DNA from: an uncultured Alphaproteobacteria bacterium
Lineage (GTDB): Bacteria > Pseudomonadota > Alphaproteobacteria > UBA2966
Reading direction: 5' to 3'
NCBI GenBank assembly: GCA_958295725.1
Contig: OY282368.1
Span: forward strand, 3,072,365-3,136,364
DNA length: 64,000 bases
A program made the translations under genes and the position numbers. Below are positions 50,119 to 58,906 of this stretch, piece after piece. Position 1 is the first letter of the stretch, and each line of letters opens with the position of its first letter. Under the pieces are notes generated by a model, which was not told the origin of the DNA, did not search any database, and saw only the letters and a program-made list of their open reading frames with translations.

Positions 50119-51309
50119 ATGGTCGATCAAAGAACAACCGGACGGAATCGGCATGATCGCCGCGCGCGTCGGGTTTGGCTGTTGCGGGCAGCCACGGTGT
50201 CGGTCGCCATCGCGGGATTCGTCATCGGTCTTGAGATCCTGCTGCGGGTCCTTCCAACTCACGAGGGCAAGCACACAATGCCGGTCGACGACGCACGGCC
50301 GTTCGCCCACTTAGAACCGAACCGAACCTTCACTTGGTCGCGGGACTGGAACTTCTCGATCGTCAACGAGGTGCGGGTCAACAACGCCGGTTTCGTCAGC
50401 GACTTCGACTACGATTCGGACGCGCCCGACCCTCTCCTCGCGGTTATCGGCGACAGTTACATCGAGGCGCTCATGGTGCCGTTCTGGCAGACTTGCCACG
50501 GTCGGCTGGCACGCGACTTGGCACCGACCTCCCGGGTCTATTCGTTCGGCCTGTCGGGCGCTCCCTTGAGCCAGTACTTGGCCTATGCCCGGCACGCGCG
50601 CGACACGTACCGTCCCAACGGGCTGATCGTCGTCGTGATTGGCAACGACTTCGATCAAAGTCTATACGCTCACCGTGGATTCCTTGGGTTTCACTATTTC
50701 GTTCCAGGCCAGACCGGCAGTGGGCTCGATCTCAAGCGGCTCAACTACGCGCCGAATTTCAGGTCGAATTTCAGGTATAGGCTCGCGCGATCATCGTCGA
50801 TCGCCAGATACATGGCAAATAATCTGAATTTGTATCATGCAATGGCTCAGATTGAGGGGTGGATCTTCGGGAGGCCCGCAGTGATGCGACACGGGAGTCC
50901 GCCGGAAACTGTCGACTCGAAAATCGTAATTGACTCGAAACTCGCAATTGATGCGTTCCTTGAACAACTCCCCGGCTATTCGGGTCTCGATCCTGGCCGA
51001 ATTCTGTTTGTCGTCGATGGAGTGCGCTATGCGGAGAGCCTGAAGACGGCCAAGGTCGGCTTCGTGGACGAGATGCGGCGCCACTTCATCGCCAACGCGC
51101 GGCGGCAGGGCTACGAGACCATTGACATGCAACCGCTCTTCATTGCTCATCACCGGGAGCATCGTCGACGGTTCGAGTGGCCGCAGGACAGCCACTGGAA
51201 CGCGCTGGGGCATGAGCTGTGCCGGGATGCGGTGGCCCGATCCGAGCTCCTGTCGAAAACGTTCTCGCGTTTGCGGTCTACACGGACCGGCACGGCAGGA
51301 GAGAGGTAA
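50119..51309 (+). CDS. Membrane-anchored SGNH/GDSL hydrolase-like protein
   Basis: 396 aa from the ATG at 50119; longer starts in this frame overlap the SxtJ gene. A membrane helix (about 20-38, LLRAATVSVAIAGFVIGLEI) puts the rest in the periplasm. Catalytic blocks: GDSY (111-114) for the nucleophile, an Asn/Gly strand GLIVVVIGNDFDQSL, and the C-terminal DSHWNALGHELC with the Asp-His pair. SGNH proteins add or remove acyl groups on sugars. The start of the next gene overlaps the stop by 1 nt (TAATG). Acetyl editing of the same glycan that is carbamoylated is likely. Confidence 0.8.
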   Translation: MVDQRTTGRNRHDRRARRVWLLRAATVSVAIAGFVIGLEILLRVLPTHEGKHTMPVDDARPFAHLEPNRTFTWSRDWNFSIVNEVRVNNAGFVSDFDYDSDAPDPLLAVIGDSYIEALMVPFWQTCHGRLARDLAPTSRVYSFGLSGAPLSQYLAYARHARDTYRPNGLIVVVIGNDFDQSLYAHRGFLGFHYFVPGQTGSGLDLKRLNYAPNFRSNFRYRLARSSSIARYMANNLNLYHAMAQIEGWIFGRPAVMRHGSPPETVDSKIVIDSKLAIDAFLEQLPGYSGLDPGRILFVVDGVRYAESLKTAKVGFVDEMRRHFIANARRQGYETIDMQPLFIAHHREHRRRFEWPQDSHWNALGHELCRDAVARSELLSKTFSRLRSTRTGTAGER

Positions 51310-51506
51310 TGACGGACGACCGGTCGGAGGACTTCGCCGAACAGGCCAACGCGCCCCAGCCTGGCTTCCTGGCCGAGCTATGGGAGTTCATGGCTACCAA
51401 CAAAAAATGGTGGCTGATGCCGATCATCGTCATGCTTCTCCTCCTCGGCGGGCTGATCGCCATGTCCAGCACCGCCGTGGCACCGTTTATCTATACCCTG
51501 TTCTGA
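51309..51506 (+). CDS. DUF5989-family small membrane protein (SxtK-like)
   Basis: 65 aa, with GGAGAGAGG just before the ATG, which overlaps the SGNH stop by 1 nt. The family signature is complete: FLAELWEFMATNKKWWLMPI, then hydrophobic VMLLLLGGLIAMSS and the C-terminal APFIYTLF. DUF5989 proteins occur next to carbamoyltransferase and SxtJ genes. Function is unknown, but co-occurrence in the order carbamoyltransferase-SxtJ-hydrolase-DUF5989 indicates a conserved membrane module. Confidence 0.85.
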   Translation: MTDDRSEDFAEQANAPQPGFLAELWEFMATNKKWWLMPIIVMLLLLGGLIAMSSTAVAPFIYTLF

Positions 51507-51524
51507 CGATTCGCCAGCCCGCCG

Positions 51525-51866
51525 TGATTTGGTTCAGACACATGAGAGACGGGGTGGTTGAAGGAGGGTTGGAGGTCTCCGTAGCTGTTGGTTTGAACAG
51601 ACAGCCTACAGGGGGACCCACATGCAGGGTTTAGGCCTGCCCCGTCATGTTGCACGGGGCGCCGCCTTGGCGTCGCGCCCGCAGCAACGGTCTGAGCGCC
51701 GCCGACGCGGCCCATGCCGTCGGCGTGTCGCGGGCCACCCTCTACCGTCGGCGGAAACTGGGCCGCCTGTTCCGGCTACGCAACGCCCTCGACGGACACC
51801 GCCGAGTACCTTCACTCCCTGACAGCCAAGGAAACCCCACCGTCTTATATGTCCTGAACCGGGACA
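51525..51866 (+). mobile_element. 342-bp internally deleted IS481-family derivative
   Basis: Both ends of an IS481-like element are present (TGGTTCAGACACATGAGAGAC near 51530; the inward right end TGTCCCGGTTCAGGACATAT at 51866). Only about 330 bp lies between them: the transposase start (from 51622, LGLPRHVARGAALASR) is joined to the last codons (TAEYLHSLTAKE-like). It is more divergent than copies A and B. Such a piece could still be moved by a related transposase. Confidence 0.65.
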
Positions 51867-51867
51867 C

Positions 51868-52415
51868 TGCCCAGGGGCCGCAAGCCCACTACACCCGGAG
51901 AGATCGTCCAACTCGACACCCTCACCGTCTCGCCACACACAGACCGGCCCGCCATCAAGCAGTTCACCGCCCATGACCCCGTCACCAAATGGACCTGCGC
52001 ACAGGCCTGGAGACGCGCAACCGCACACAACGCCAAGCGCTTCCTCGACAAGCTCCAGGCCGACATGCCCTTCCCCATCGAAGCCATCCAGGTCGATGGA
52101 GGCTCCGAGTTCAAGGCCGACTTCGAGACCGAATGCCAGCGCCGCCGCATCGACCTGTTCGAACTCCCGCCACGCTCGCCCAAGCTCAACGGACACGTCG
52201 AGCGCAACAACGGCGCATGGCGATACGAGTTCTACGCCTCATGGGACCTGCCCGACGACAACCTCGACCACATCAACCGATGGATCGACGCCTTCGCCGA
52301 CGAATTCAACACCTTCAGACCGCACCAGGCCCTTGGCGGACACACCCCCGCCCAGTACCTTCACTCACTGACAGCCAAAGAGACCCCCGTGTCTCATATG
52401 TCCTGAACCAGGACA
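51868..52415 (+). pseudogene. IS481 transposase remnant lacking the 5' half
   Basis: The sequence starts abruptly at codons for LPRGRKPTTPGEIVQLDTLT and continues to the normal transposase end and right inverted repeat (52415). A frame break separates the first Asp block from the part beginning MPFPIEAIQVDGGSEF (52065). It directly abuts the deleted derivative at 51866. Not functional. Confidence 0.75.
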
Positions 52416-52690
52416 AAGTCTTGACGTTACCCGCATCTGCGGGTATGGACTTATGTCACTGCATGCGATAGCATGAGTGGCGGTTTTCGGGCGCGGTGGC
52501 TCAAGGCATGGTCACCCGCAGTGCGGCAGCATGGGCTATCGCCCGATTCAGCCCGCCAATGCTTCTTGCGAATATGAGACAGGATCCTTGAAGGAGAGTT
52601 GAGGATCTCCGCTGCTTGGCAAGGTGACGGGGCCGCAAGTGTTGATCCTCCATCGTCGGACGTAAGGTTGCCCTGACCGGCGGGTCGACA
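52416..52690. other. IS-derived spacer
   Basis: 275 bp without a gene. Positions about 52572-52625 (GAATATGAGACAGGATCCTTGAAGG in two halves, then a GGATCTCCGCTG stretch) match a decayed left end of an IS481-like element. The rest is unassigned. Confidence 0.45.
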
Positions 52691-54616
52691 TCACGGGTCA
52701 CCGATCCAACGGTCGGCCCATGCCTCCAACATGCAAATGCCCCATAGCGCCTCCTCCCGCCTCCCCCCTCTACCGCCAAGGAAATCCTTCCAGGCTGCGC
52801 GAACCGGTGCCGGATCGAGCCAGCCACGTCTGAGCAGCCGGTCTTCCGCTAGCCAAGTCTCGGCCCAATCTCGCAACGGCCCGCGCAGCCAATCCCCCAA
52901 GGGGATGGCGAAGCCCGACTTGGGGCGATCCACCAAGCTTTTTGGCACATACCGATACAGCACTTGCCGCAGAGGCCATTTGGAAACGTCGCCCCGGATT
53001 TTCAGTTCTGTCGGCAGCATCCAGGCGAACTCAACCAACCGGTGATCGAGCAACGGCGTCCGCACTTCGAGTCCGACGGCCATGCTCGCGCGGTCGACCT
53101 TGGTCAGGATGCCGTTTGGCAAATAGCCGACCGTGTCCGCCCAGGCGGCGCGGGCTGCGGGATCAAGATCGGGGATGCCCTCCGGCATGGTCGGCACCGT
53201 TTCGAGACCGGTCAGGTCTTCCGGCCAATGAGTCACGAGATCGAGATAACGGAGGTCCGGGTCGTCAATCGCCAAGGAGCGCGCCAGCTTGCCCATCTTG
53301 GTGCCGACCATGCGCGGGCGCCAGCGTCGCGGCAACAACCGCGCGAGACCGTCCCACATAGCCGGGCCTGGCGCGGCGACAGTCGCGGCGATCAATCGTC
53401 GAGCCGATCCGGGAATGGCGTCGACCGTGTTCGCCATGCGCGCGAGCGCCCGGTGGCGGTTGTAACCGAAAAAAACTTCATCGCCGCCGTCGCCGCTGAG
53501 CGCCACGGTCACCTGTTGGCGCGCCAAGCGGCAGACCAGATGAGTCGGCAGGGCCGAAGAGTCGGCGAAGGGCTCGTCGAACCGATCGGGCATGTCCGGG
53601 ATCAATTCGCGGGCGTCGTCCAGCGATAGCTCCAGGCTGGTATGATCCGTACCCAGATGGTCAGCGACGGCCGTCGCATGGGCCGCTTCATCGTAGTCGG
53701 CGTATTTCGTGGTGGCGAAACCAATGGTGAAGGTCTTTATCGGGCGACCCGAGGCGCGCTGCATCAATGCCGCCACGGTTGAGGAATCGATGCCGCCGGA
53801 CAGCAGCGCCCCCAGCGGAACGTCAGAAATCATGCGTCTCTCGACGGCATCGGCGAGCAGTGTCTCGGCACAATCGAGAACTGTTTCCTCCAGAAGATCG
53901 GTAATTGGACTGGACGCGATCCACGTCATCGACCAATAGGTTCGGCGGTCGACAACGCCATCGTCGGAAATGACGGCGATTTCGCCCGGACGCAGGGCTT
54001 TGATATCCTCATAGATGCACGATGGCGCCGCCACGGCGTTGGTCTTCAGAAATCCATCGACCGCCGACAGATCGACACGGGCCTCGAAATCAGGGTGGGC
54101 GCGGATCGCCTTCAACTCCGAGGCCCAATATACGCCGGCACCTTGGCGGCCGTAGTACAGCGGTTTGATTCCCAACCGGTCGCGGATCAGCCATAACCGC
54201 CGCTCCGCCTTGTCCCACAGGGCAATTGAGAACATACCGACCAAACTCGGCAGCGTGGCCTCGACGCCATGGTGTGCAAAAAGCTCCAGCAGAACTTCGG
54301 TGTCGGAGGCGCCACGAAACCGGTGGCTGCGTCCCGTGAATTCCAAGGCGAGATCCTGGTAGTTATAGATCTCGCCGTTGTAGGTCAGCACCCAACGTCC
54401 ATCGGCCGAGGTCATAGGCTGATGCCCCGTCGGCGTTGGATCGATGACGGCAAGGCGCCGGAAACCCATGGTTATACCGGCTGACGCGTCGGTCCAAACA
54501 TCGCCCGCGTCCGGTCCGCGATGCCGCAAGGTGTCGGACATCGTCCATCCGATCCGCCTCAGGCGCGCGGCGTCCGACCGCCGTTCGAGATCAATAAACC
54601 CTGCGATTCCACACAA
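52691..54616 (-). CDS. asnB: Asparagine synthase (glutamine-hydrolysing), AsnB type
   Basis: 641 aa. The N-terminal Cys2 glutaminase begins MCGIAGFIDLERRSDAARLR, with RHRGPDAGDVW, GFRRLAVIDPTPTGHQPMTS and LTYNGEIYNYQDLAL. The synthase half contains the ATP-PP motif LLSGGIDSSTVAALM, FDEPFADSSALPTHLVCRLA, VALSGDGGDEVFFGYNRHRA and YLPNGILTKVDRASMAVGLE. In glycan loci, AsnB-like enzymes amidate a sugar carboxylate (for example uronic acid to uronamide) as often as they make asparagine. It is transcribed opposite to its neighbours and is bounded by IS481 remnants on both sides. Confidence 0.9.
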   Translation of the reverse strand: MCGIAGFIDLERRSDAARLRRIGWTMSDTLRHRGPDAGDVWTDASAGITMGFRRLAVIDPTPTGHQPMTSADGRWVLTYNGEIYNYQDLALEFTGRSHRFRGASDTEVLLELFAHHGVEATLPSLVGMFSIALWDKAERRLWLIRDRLGIKPLYYGRQGAGVYWASELKAIRAHPDFEARVDLSAVDGFLKTNAVAAPSCIYEDIKALRPGEIAVISDDGVVDRRTYWSMTWIASSPITDLLEETVLDCAETLLADAVERRMISDVPLGALLSGGIDSSTVAALMQRASGRPIKTFTIGFATTKYADYDEAAHATAVADHLGTDHTSLELSLDDARELIPDMPDRFDEPFADSSALPTHLVCRLARQQVTVALSGDGGDEVFFGYNRHRALARMANTVDAIPGSARRLIAATVAAPGPAMWDGLARLLPRRWRPRMVGTKMGKLARSLAIDDPDLRYLDLVTHWPEDLTGLETVPTMPEGIPDLDPAARAAWADTVGYLPNGILTKVDRASMAVGLEVRTPLLDHRLVEFAWMLPTELKIRGDVSKWPLRQVLYRYVPKSLVDRPKSGFAIPLGDWLRGPLRDWAETWLAEDRLLRRGWLDPAPVRAAWKDFLGGRGGRREEALWGICMLEAWADRWIGDP

Positions 54617-54713
54617 CGTGGGCGATACCCGCTATTTTTGACTCGTGATCCAAGTGTCACGGTCGGGCAACATGGGAAATTGTGTCCGATTGCGGTCGGT
54701 CGATCAAGTGTCT

Positions 54714-55077
54714 GTCTTGGTTCAGGACATATGAGACGGGAGGGCTTCTCCGGCCGTGTGTCTGGCAAGGTACTCGGCGGGGGTGTGTCCGCCAAGGGCT
54801 TGGTGCGGTCTGAAGGTGTTGAACTCGTCAGCGAAGGCGTCGATCCATCGGTTGACGTGGTCGAGGTTGTCGTCGGGCAGGTCCCATGAGGCGTAGAACT
54901 CGTATCTCCAGGCGCCGTTGTTGCGCTCGACGTGACCGTTGAGCTGGGGCGATCGGGGCGGGAGTTCGAAGAGGTCGATGCAGCGGCGCTGGCATTCGGT
55001 CTCGAAGTCGGCCTTGAACCCGGAGCCTCCGTCGACCTGGATGGCTTGGATGGGGAAGGGCATGTCGACCTGGAGCC
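54714..55077 (-). pseudogene. IS481 transposase 3' remnant, inverted
   Basis: This holds the last third of an IS481 transposase on the minus strand (MPFPIQAIQVDGGSGFKADF to the C-terminus) with its right inverted repeat at the low-coordinate end. Homology stops near 55077, just 50 nt before galE. The element has lost its first two-thirds, including the first catalytic Asp, and the conserved DGGSEF reads DGGSGF. Confidence 0.75.
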
Positions 55078-55127
55078 TGAGAATCGGCGGGGGGGATTGG
55101 AAGTTGAGTAACAACGTATCGGGGAAG

Positions 55128-56111
55128 ATGCCCATTCTGGTCACGGGCGGGGCTGGTTATATCGGAAGCCATGTCGTTCTGGCCTTTCGTGAGGCGGGCT
55201 ATCCGGTCGTTGTCCTCGATGACCTGTCGACCGGGCGCCGCGCCGCGGTTCCCGCCAACGTTCCGTTCGTCAAAGGCGACGTCGGCGATGCGAATGCCGT
55301 CAGCCACGCGATCACTGAACACCGGGTCGGCGCGGCGGTTCATCTCGCCGGCAGCCTCAGCGTCCCTGAATCGATCCGCGACCCGCTCCGTTACTGGCGT
55401 AACAACGCCGGGGCGAGCGCGAACTTTGTCTCAGCCTGCCTCGCCCGAGAGGTGAGACGGCTGGTCTTCTCCTCGACGGCGGCCGTTTACGGCATTCCGC
55501 AGGTGGTTCCAGTCTCCGAGGACGCGCCAACGATTCCCATTTCGCCTTACGGCTGTTCCAAACTGGCCGTGGAATGGATGCTCCGAGACACCGCTTCGGG
55601 CCACGATTTCCGCTACACGACGCTGCGTTATTTCAACGTCGCGGGTGCCGATCCAGACGGACGGATGGGCCAATGGGGAGAGGGCGAGCATCTGATCAAG
55701 GCCGCCTGCGAAGCGGTGTTGGGGCGCCGCGATCGCCTCGTCGTGTTCGGAACCGATTACGAGACCGCGGACGGCACGTGCGTGCGCGACTATATCCACG
55801 TTTCCGACTTGGCGCGGGCGCATGTCGCGGCTCTTCGCCACTTGGAGGGCGGCGGCGGGAGTCTCACCCTGAACTGCGGCTATGGCCAGGGGGTTTCCGT
55901 GCGCGAGGCGATCGAGGCAGTGCGCGTAGCCGCCTCGGGCTCCCCGTTCGAGGTTCGGGACAGACCGCGGCGTGTTGGCGACCCGCCGGTGCTGATCGCG
56001 GACACACGCCGGATCCGCGAGACACTGGACTGGACGCCACGCCACGATCACCTCGACATAATCGTCCGCACCGCGCTCGCCTGGGAACGCGCGCGGTGTC
56101 TGGACTCCTGA
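55128..56111 (+). CDS. galE: UDP-glucose 4-epimerase
   Basis: 327 aa from the ATG at 55128 with GGGGAAG 2 nt upstream; earlier in-frame codons are IS481 remnant. NAD-binding GGAGYIG lies at residues 6-12, followed by VVVLDDLSTGRRAAVPANV. AAVHLAGSLSVPESIRDPLR, LVFSSTAAVYGIPQVVPVSE and the catalytic ISPYGCSKLAVEWML (Tyr-x3-Lys) match the family, as do RYFNVAGADPDGRMGQWGEG and VFGTDYETADGTCVRDYIHV. It interconverts UDP-glucose and UDP-galactose (or the N-acetyl forms) and so supplies glycan precursors. The IS remnant upstream may have replaced its original promoter. Confidence 0.93.
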   Translation: MPILVTGGAGYIGSHVVLAFREAGYPVVVLDDLSTGRRAAVPANVPFVKGDVGDANAVSHAITEHRVGAAVHLAGSLSVPESIRDPLRYWRNNAGASANFVSACLAREVRRLVFSSTAAVYGIPQVVPVSEDAPTIPISPYGCSKLAVEWMLRDTASGHDFRYTTLRYFNVAGADPDGRMGQWGEGEHLIKAACEAVLGRRDRLVVFGTDYETADGTCVRDYIHVSDLARAHVAALRHLEGGGGSLTLNCGYGQGVSVREAIEAVRVAASGSPFEVRDRPRRVGDPPVLIADTRRIRETLDWTPRHDHLDIIVRTALAWERARCLDS

Positions 56112-56434
56112 CGGGCCCTGAATCGGCCGCGGGCGGTAATCCCGCGGCCGGGGCAATCGCATGAGATAAGCCCGCCAGCGTGGAGTTCCGCCACTGCGTC
56201 TTGGTATGGGGCTAGGAGTCTGCGCCGTAGTAAAGATAGCTCAAGATACGCGAGCAGATGGACGGGTCGGATTCGATGCGGGAATGGGCAGGGGCGCTGG
56301 CGTTCGCAGTGGTGTGTAGGACGCGTAAGAGGGGTCGAGGCATCCGGCAAGACCCCGAATGGAGTAAGTCTGGCCATCTCTCCTTGGCGAGCAGGCGTCC
56401 TCACACCGTCGTCAACCGATGGATCAACACCTTC
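56112..56434. other. Intergenic spacer with an IS481 microfragment
   Basis: 323 bp without a recognisable gene. At about 56405-56440 a 32-bp piece (CGTCAACCGATGGATC and onward) matches IS481 codons for VNRWIDAFADE on the plus strand with two changes; it runs directly into the glycosyltransferase fragment that follows. The rest is unassigned. Confidence 0.5.
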
Positions 56435-56554
56435 GCCGACGACGCCCTGCAGCGTGACCTCGCGGCCAAGGGGTCGGAGCGGGCGCAGATGTTCGGCCCG
56501 GAGAAAATCGCCACGCGCTGGCTGGAGGCGGATGTGAAGAAGAAGCGCACATGA
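56435..56554 (+). pseudogene. C-terminal fragment of the tandem GT4 glycosyltransferase
   Basis: Codons for DDALQRDLAAKGSERAQMFG and on to VKKKRT-stop are identical to the ends of the next two genes. The rest of the gene is missing. The junction with the IS481 fragment lies at a shared GACGA. The final TGA overlaps the next start, as between the complete copies. Confidence 0.8.
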
Positions 56555-57672
56555 AAATCCTGGTCGTGATCGCAAACCTCCGAGGCGGCGGCGCCCAGCG
56601 AGTAGTTTCCCTCTTGAGTCAGGAATGGGCCAAATCCCACGGAGTGACGATAGCACTCTTTGACGCATCGGGAATATCCTACGACCATGGGGGCCGAATC
56701 GTCGATCTTTGCGCCCCTCCGGACGTACCGGTCGACTCCGACACCTTCATCAGAAAAATCTATAAAAGTGCCTATAACATCGGGATACACTCGGCATTGT
56801 TGCTGTCTCTCCTGCGGCGTGAGCGCCCCGATCGAATCATCTCTTTCATGGAAAGCGCGAACATTCCCGCTACTATCGCCTCGACCTTGACGGGCCGCCT
56901 GCCCCACTTGACCATCAGCGTGCACAACAACCCTGCTTACATTTTCTCCTTCCAGGACCGACTCCTGGCGTCTCTGCTCTACCGGCTTCCGTCCCGCGTC
57001 ATCGCCGTTTCCGAAGGGGTGAAGCGAGGGATGGCGTCAGTATGCCACCTCCCTCTCGAAAGAATATCGTTCATCTTCGTCCCCAATTCGGTCGCCATGA
57101 AGACAGCGCAGGAAACGACGTCTCCGCTTCCCGAATGCTACAGCTACATACTGGGAGTGGGCCGACTCGTGCCGCAGAAAGGCTTCGAGCGGCTGCTGCA
57201 GGCGTTTCATCGCCTCAATCGGCCTGCTCTCCATCTTGCGATTCTCGGCGAGGGACCAGAACGAGCGAACCTGCTTCGGCTGGCACGCGAACTCGGGCTG
57301 GAAGGCCGCCTGCATCTGCCCGGACATGTCGCCGAAGTCGAAACATGGTATCGTCATGCCGCTTGCTTCGTCCTGAGTTCACGTTATGAGGGCTGGCCCA
57401 GCGTCCTGGGGGAAGCACTTGCAAACGGATGCCCGGTCGTGAGCTTCGACTGCAATTATGGACCCTCGGAGATTCTCGAAGATGGAAAGTATGGGTTGCT
57501 CGCGCCGGAAGGTGACGTCGAGGCGTTGGCGGGGGCGATCGTCCGCGTTCTCGACGACGACGCCCTGCAGCGTGACCTCGCGGCCAAGGGGTCGGAGCGG
57601 GCGCAGATGTTCGGCCCGGAGAAAATCGCCACGCGCTGGCTGGAGGCGGATGTGAAGAAGAAGCGCACATGA
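56551..57672 (+). CDS. GT4-family glycosyltransferase, tandem copy 1
   Basis: 373 aa. The N-terminal part starts MKILVVIANLRGGGAQRVVS, a GT4 acceptor-side glycine loop. The donor-side half has ILGVGRLVPQKGFERLLQAF, LAILGEGPERANLLRLAREL, LPGHVAEVETWYRHAACFVL and SSRYEGWPSVLGEALANGCP, the E-x7-E region, then VSFDCNYGPSEILEDG. It would transfer a sugar onto a lipid-linked glycan at the cytoplasmic membrane. Start and stop overlap neighbouring copies by 4 nt. Compared with copy 2 it lacks 21 residues near position 72 and has two extra residues (IFVP) near 177. Confidence 0.88.
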   Translation: MKILVVIANLRGGGAQRVVSLLSQEWAKSHGVTIALFDASGISYDHGGRIVDLCAPPDVPVDSDTFIRKIYKSAYNIGIHSALLLSLLRRERPDRIISFMESANIPATIASTLTGRLPHLTISVHNNPAYIFSFQDRLLASLLYRLPSRVIAVSEGVKRGMASVCHLPLERISFIFVPNSVAMKTAQETTSPLPECYSYILGVGRLVPQKGFERLLQAFHRLNRPALHLAILGEGPERANLLRLARELGLEGRLHLPGHVAEVETWYRHAACFVLSSRYEGWPSVLGEALANGCPVVSFDCNYGPSEILEDGKYGLLAPEGDVEALAGAIVRVLDDDALQRDLAAKGSERAQMFGPEKIATRWLEADVKKKRT

Positions 57673-58847
57673 AAATCCTGGTCGTGATCCCAAACCTCCA
57701 CGGCGGTGGCGCCCAGCGGGTCGTTTCCCTCTTGAGTCAGGAATGGGCCAAATCCCACGGAGTGACGATAGCACTCTTTGACGCATCGGAAATATCCTAC
57801 GACCATGGGGGCCGAATCGTCGATCTTCGCGATCCCGTGGACGCGCCGGGCAACCCCAACACCTTCATCAGAAAAATCTATAACGTCGAAACGCGCTCAA
57901 TGCCGTTATTAGGCCTTGTTCGACGCAGTCTGCCCGACATTATCAAAAATACCTATAACATCGGGATGCGCTCGACATGGTTGCTGTCTCTCCTGCGGCG
58001 TGAGCGCCCCGATCGAATCATCTCCTTCATGGAAATCGCGAACATTCCCGCTACTATCGCCTCGACCTTGACGGGCCGCCTGCCCCACTTGACCATCAGC
58101 GTGCGCAACAACCCTGCTTACATTTTCTCCTTCCAGGACCGACTCCTGGCGCCTCTGCTCTACCGGCTTCCGTCCCGCGTCATCGCCGTTTCCGAAGGGG
58201 TGAAACGAGGGATGGCGTCGGTGTGGCGTCTTCCTCTCGAAAGAATATCGTTCATCCCCAATTCGGTCGCCATGAAGACAGCGCAGGAAACGACGTCTCC
58301 GCTTCCCGAATGCTACAGCTACATACTGGGAGTGGGCCGACTCGTGCCGCAGAAAGGCTTCGAGCGGCTGCTGCAGGCGTTTCATCGCCTCAATCGGCCC
58401 GCTCTCCATCTTGCGATTCTCGGCGAGGGACCAGAACGAGCGAACCTGCTTCGGCTGGCACGCGAACTCGGGCTGGAAGGCCGCCTGCATCTGCCCGGAC
58501 ATGTCGCCGAAGTCGAAACATGGTATCGTCATACCGCTTGCTTCGTCCTGAGTTCACGTTATGAGGGCTGGCCCAACGTCTTGGGGGAAGCACTTGCAAA
58601 CGGATGCCCGGTCGTGAGCTTCAACTGCAATTATGGACCCTCGGAGATTCTCGAAGATGGAAAGTATGGGTTGCTCGCGCCTGAAGGTGACGTCGAGGCG
58701 TTGGCGGGGGCGATCGTCCGCGTTCTCGACGACGACGCCCTGCAGCGTGACCTCGCGGCCAAGGGGTCGGAGCGGGCGCAGATGTTCGGCCCGGAGAAAA
58801 TCGCCACGCGCTGGCTGGAGGCGGATGTGAAGAAGAAGCGCACATGA
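57669..58847 (+). CDS. GT4-family glycosyltransferase, tandem copy 2
   Basis: 392 aa. The donor-side half is almost identical to copy 1 (three substitutions in the last 150 residues), while residues 52-105 differ strongly: VDLRDPVDAPGNPNTFIRKI, then an inserted YNVETRSMPLLGLVRRSLPD with IIKNT, before TYNIGMRSTWLLSLLRR. That segment lies in the acceptor-binding N-terminal domain, so copies 1 and 2 may use the same donor sugar but different acceptors. Conserved catalytic residues are intact. A 4-nt overlap with the following truncated copy shows that the array once continued. Confidence 0.88.
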   Translation: MKILVVIPNLHGGGAQRVVSLLSQEWAKSHGVTIALFDASEISYDHGGRIVDLRDPVDAPGNPNTFIRKIYNVETRSMPLLGLVRRSLPDIIKNTYNIGMRSTWLLSLLRRERPDRIISFMEIANIPATIASTLTGRLPHLTISVRNNPAYIFSFQDRLLAPLLYRLPSRVIAVSEGVKRGMASVWRLPLERISFIPNSVAMKTAQETTSPLPECYSYILGVGRLVPQKGFERLLQAFHRLNRPALHLAILGEGPERANLLRLARELGLEGRLHLPGHVAEVETWYRHTACFVLSSRYEGWPNVLGEALANGCPVVSFNCNYGPSEILEDGKYGLLAPEGDVEALAGAIVRVLDDDALQRDLAAKGSERAQMFGPEKIATRWLEADVKKKRT

Positions 58848-58906
58848 AAATCCTGGTCGTGATCCCAAACCTCCACGGCGGTGGCGCCCAGCGGGTCGTT
58901 TCCTTG
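58844..58906 (+). pseudogene. N-terminal fragment of a further tandem GT4 copy
   Basis: The first 21 codons (MKILVVIPNLHGGGAQRVVS plus Leu) match copy 2 exactly, then homology stops at about 58906 and the frame continues into unrelated sequence. It is the broken third member of the array. Confidence 0.8.
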
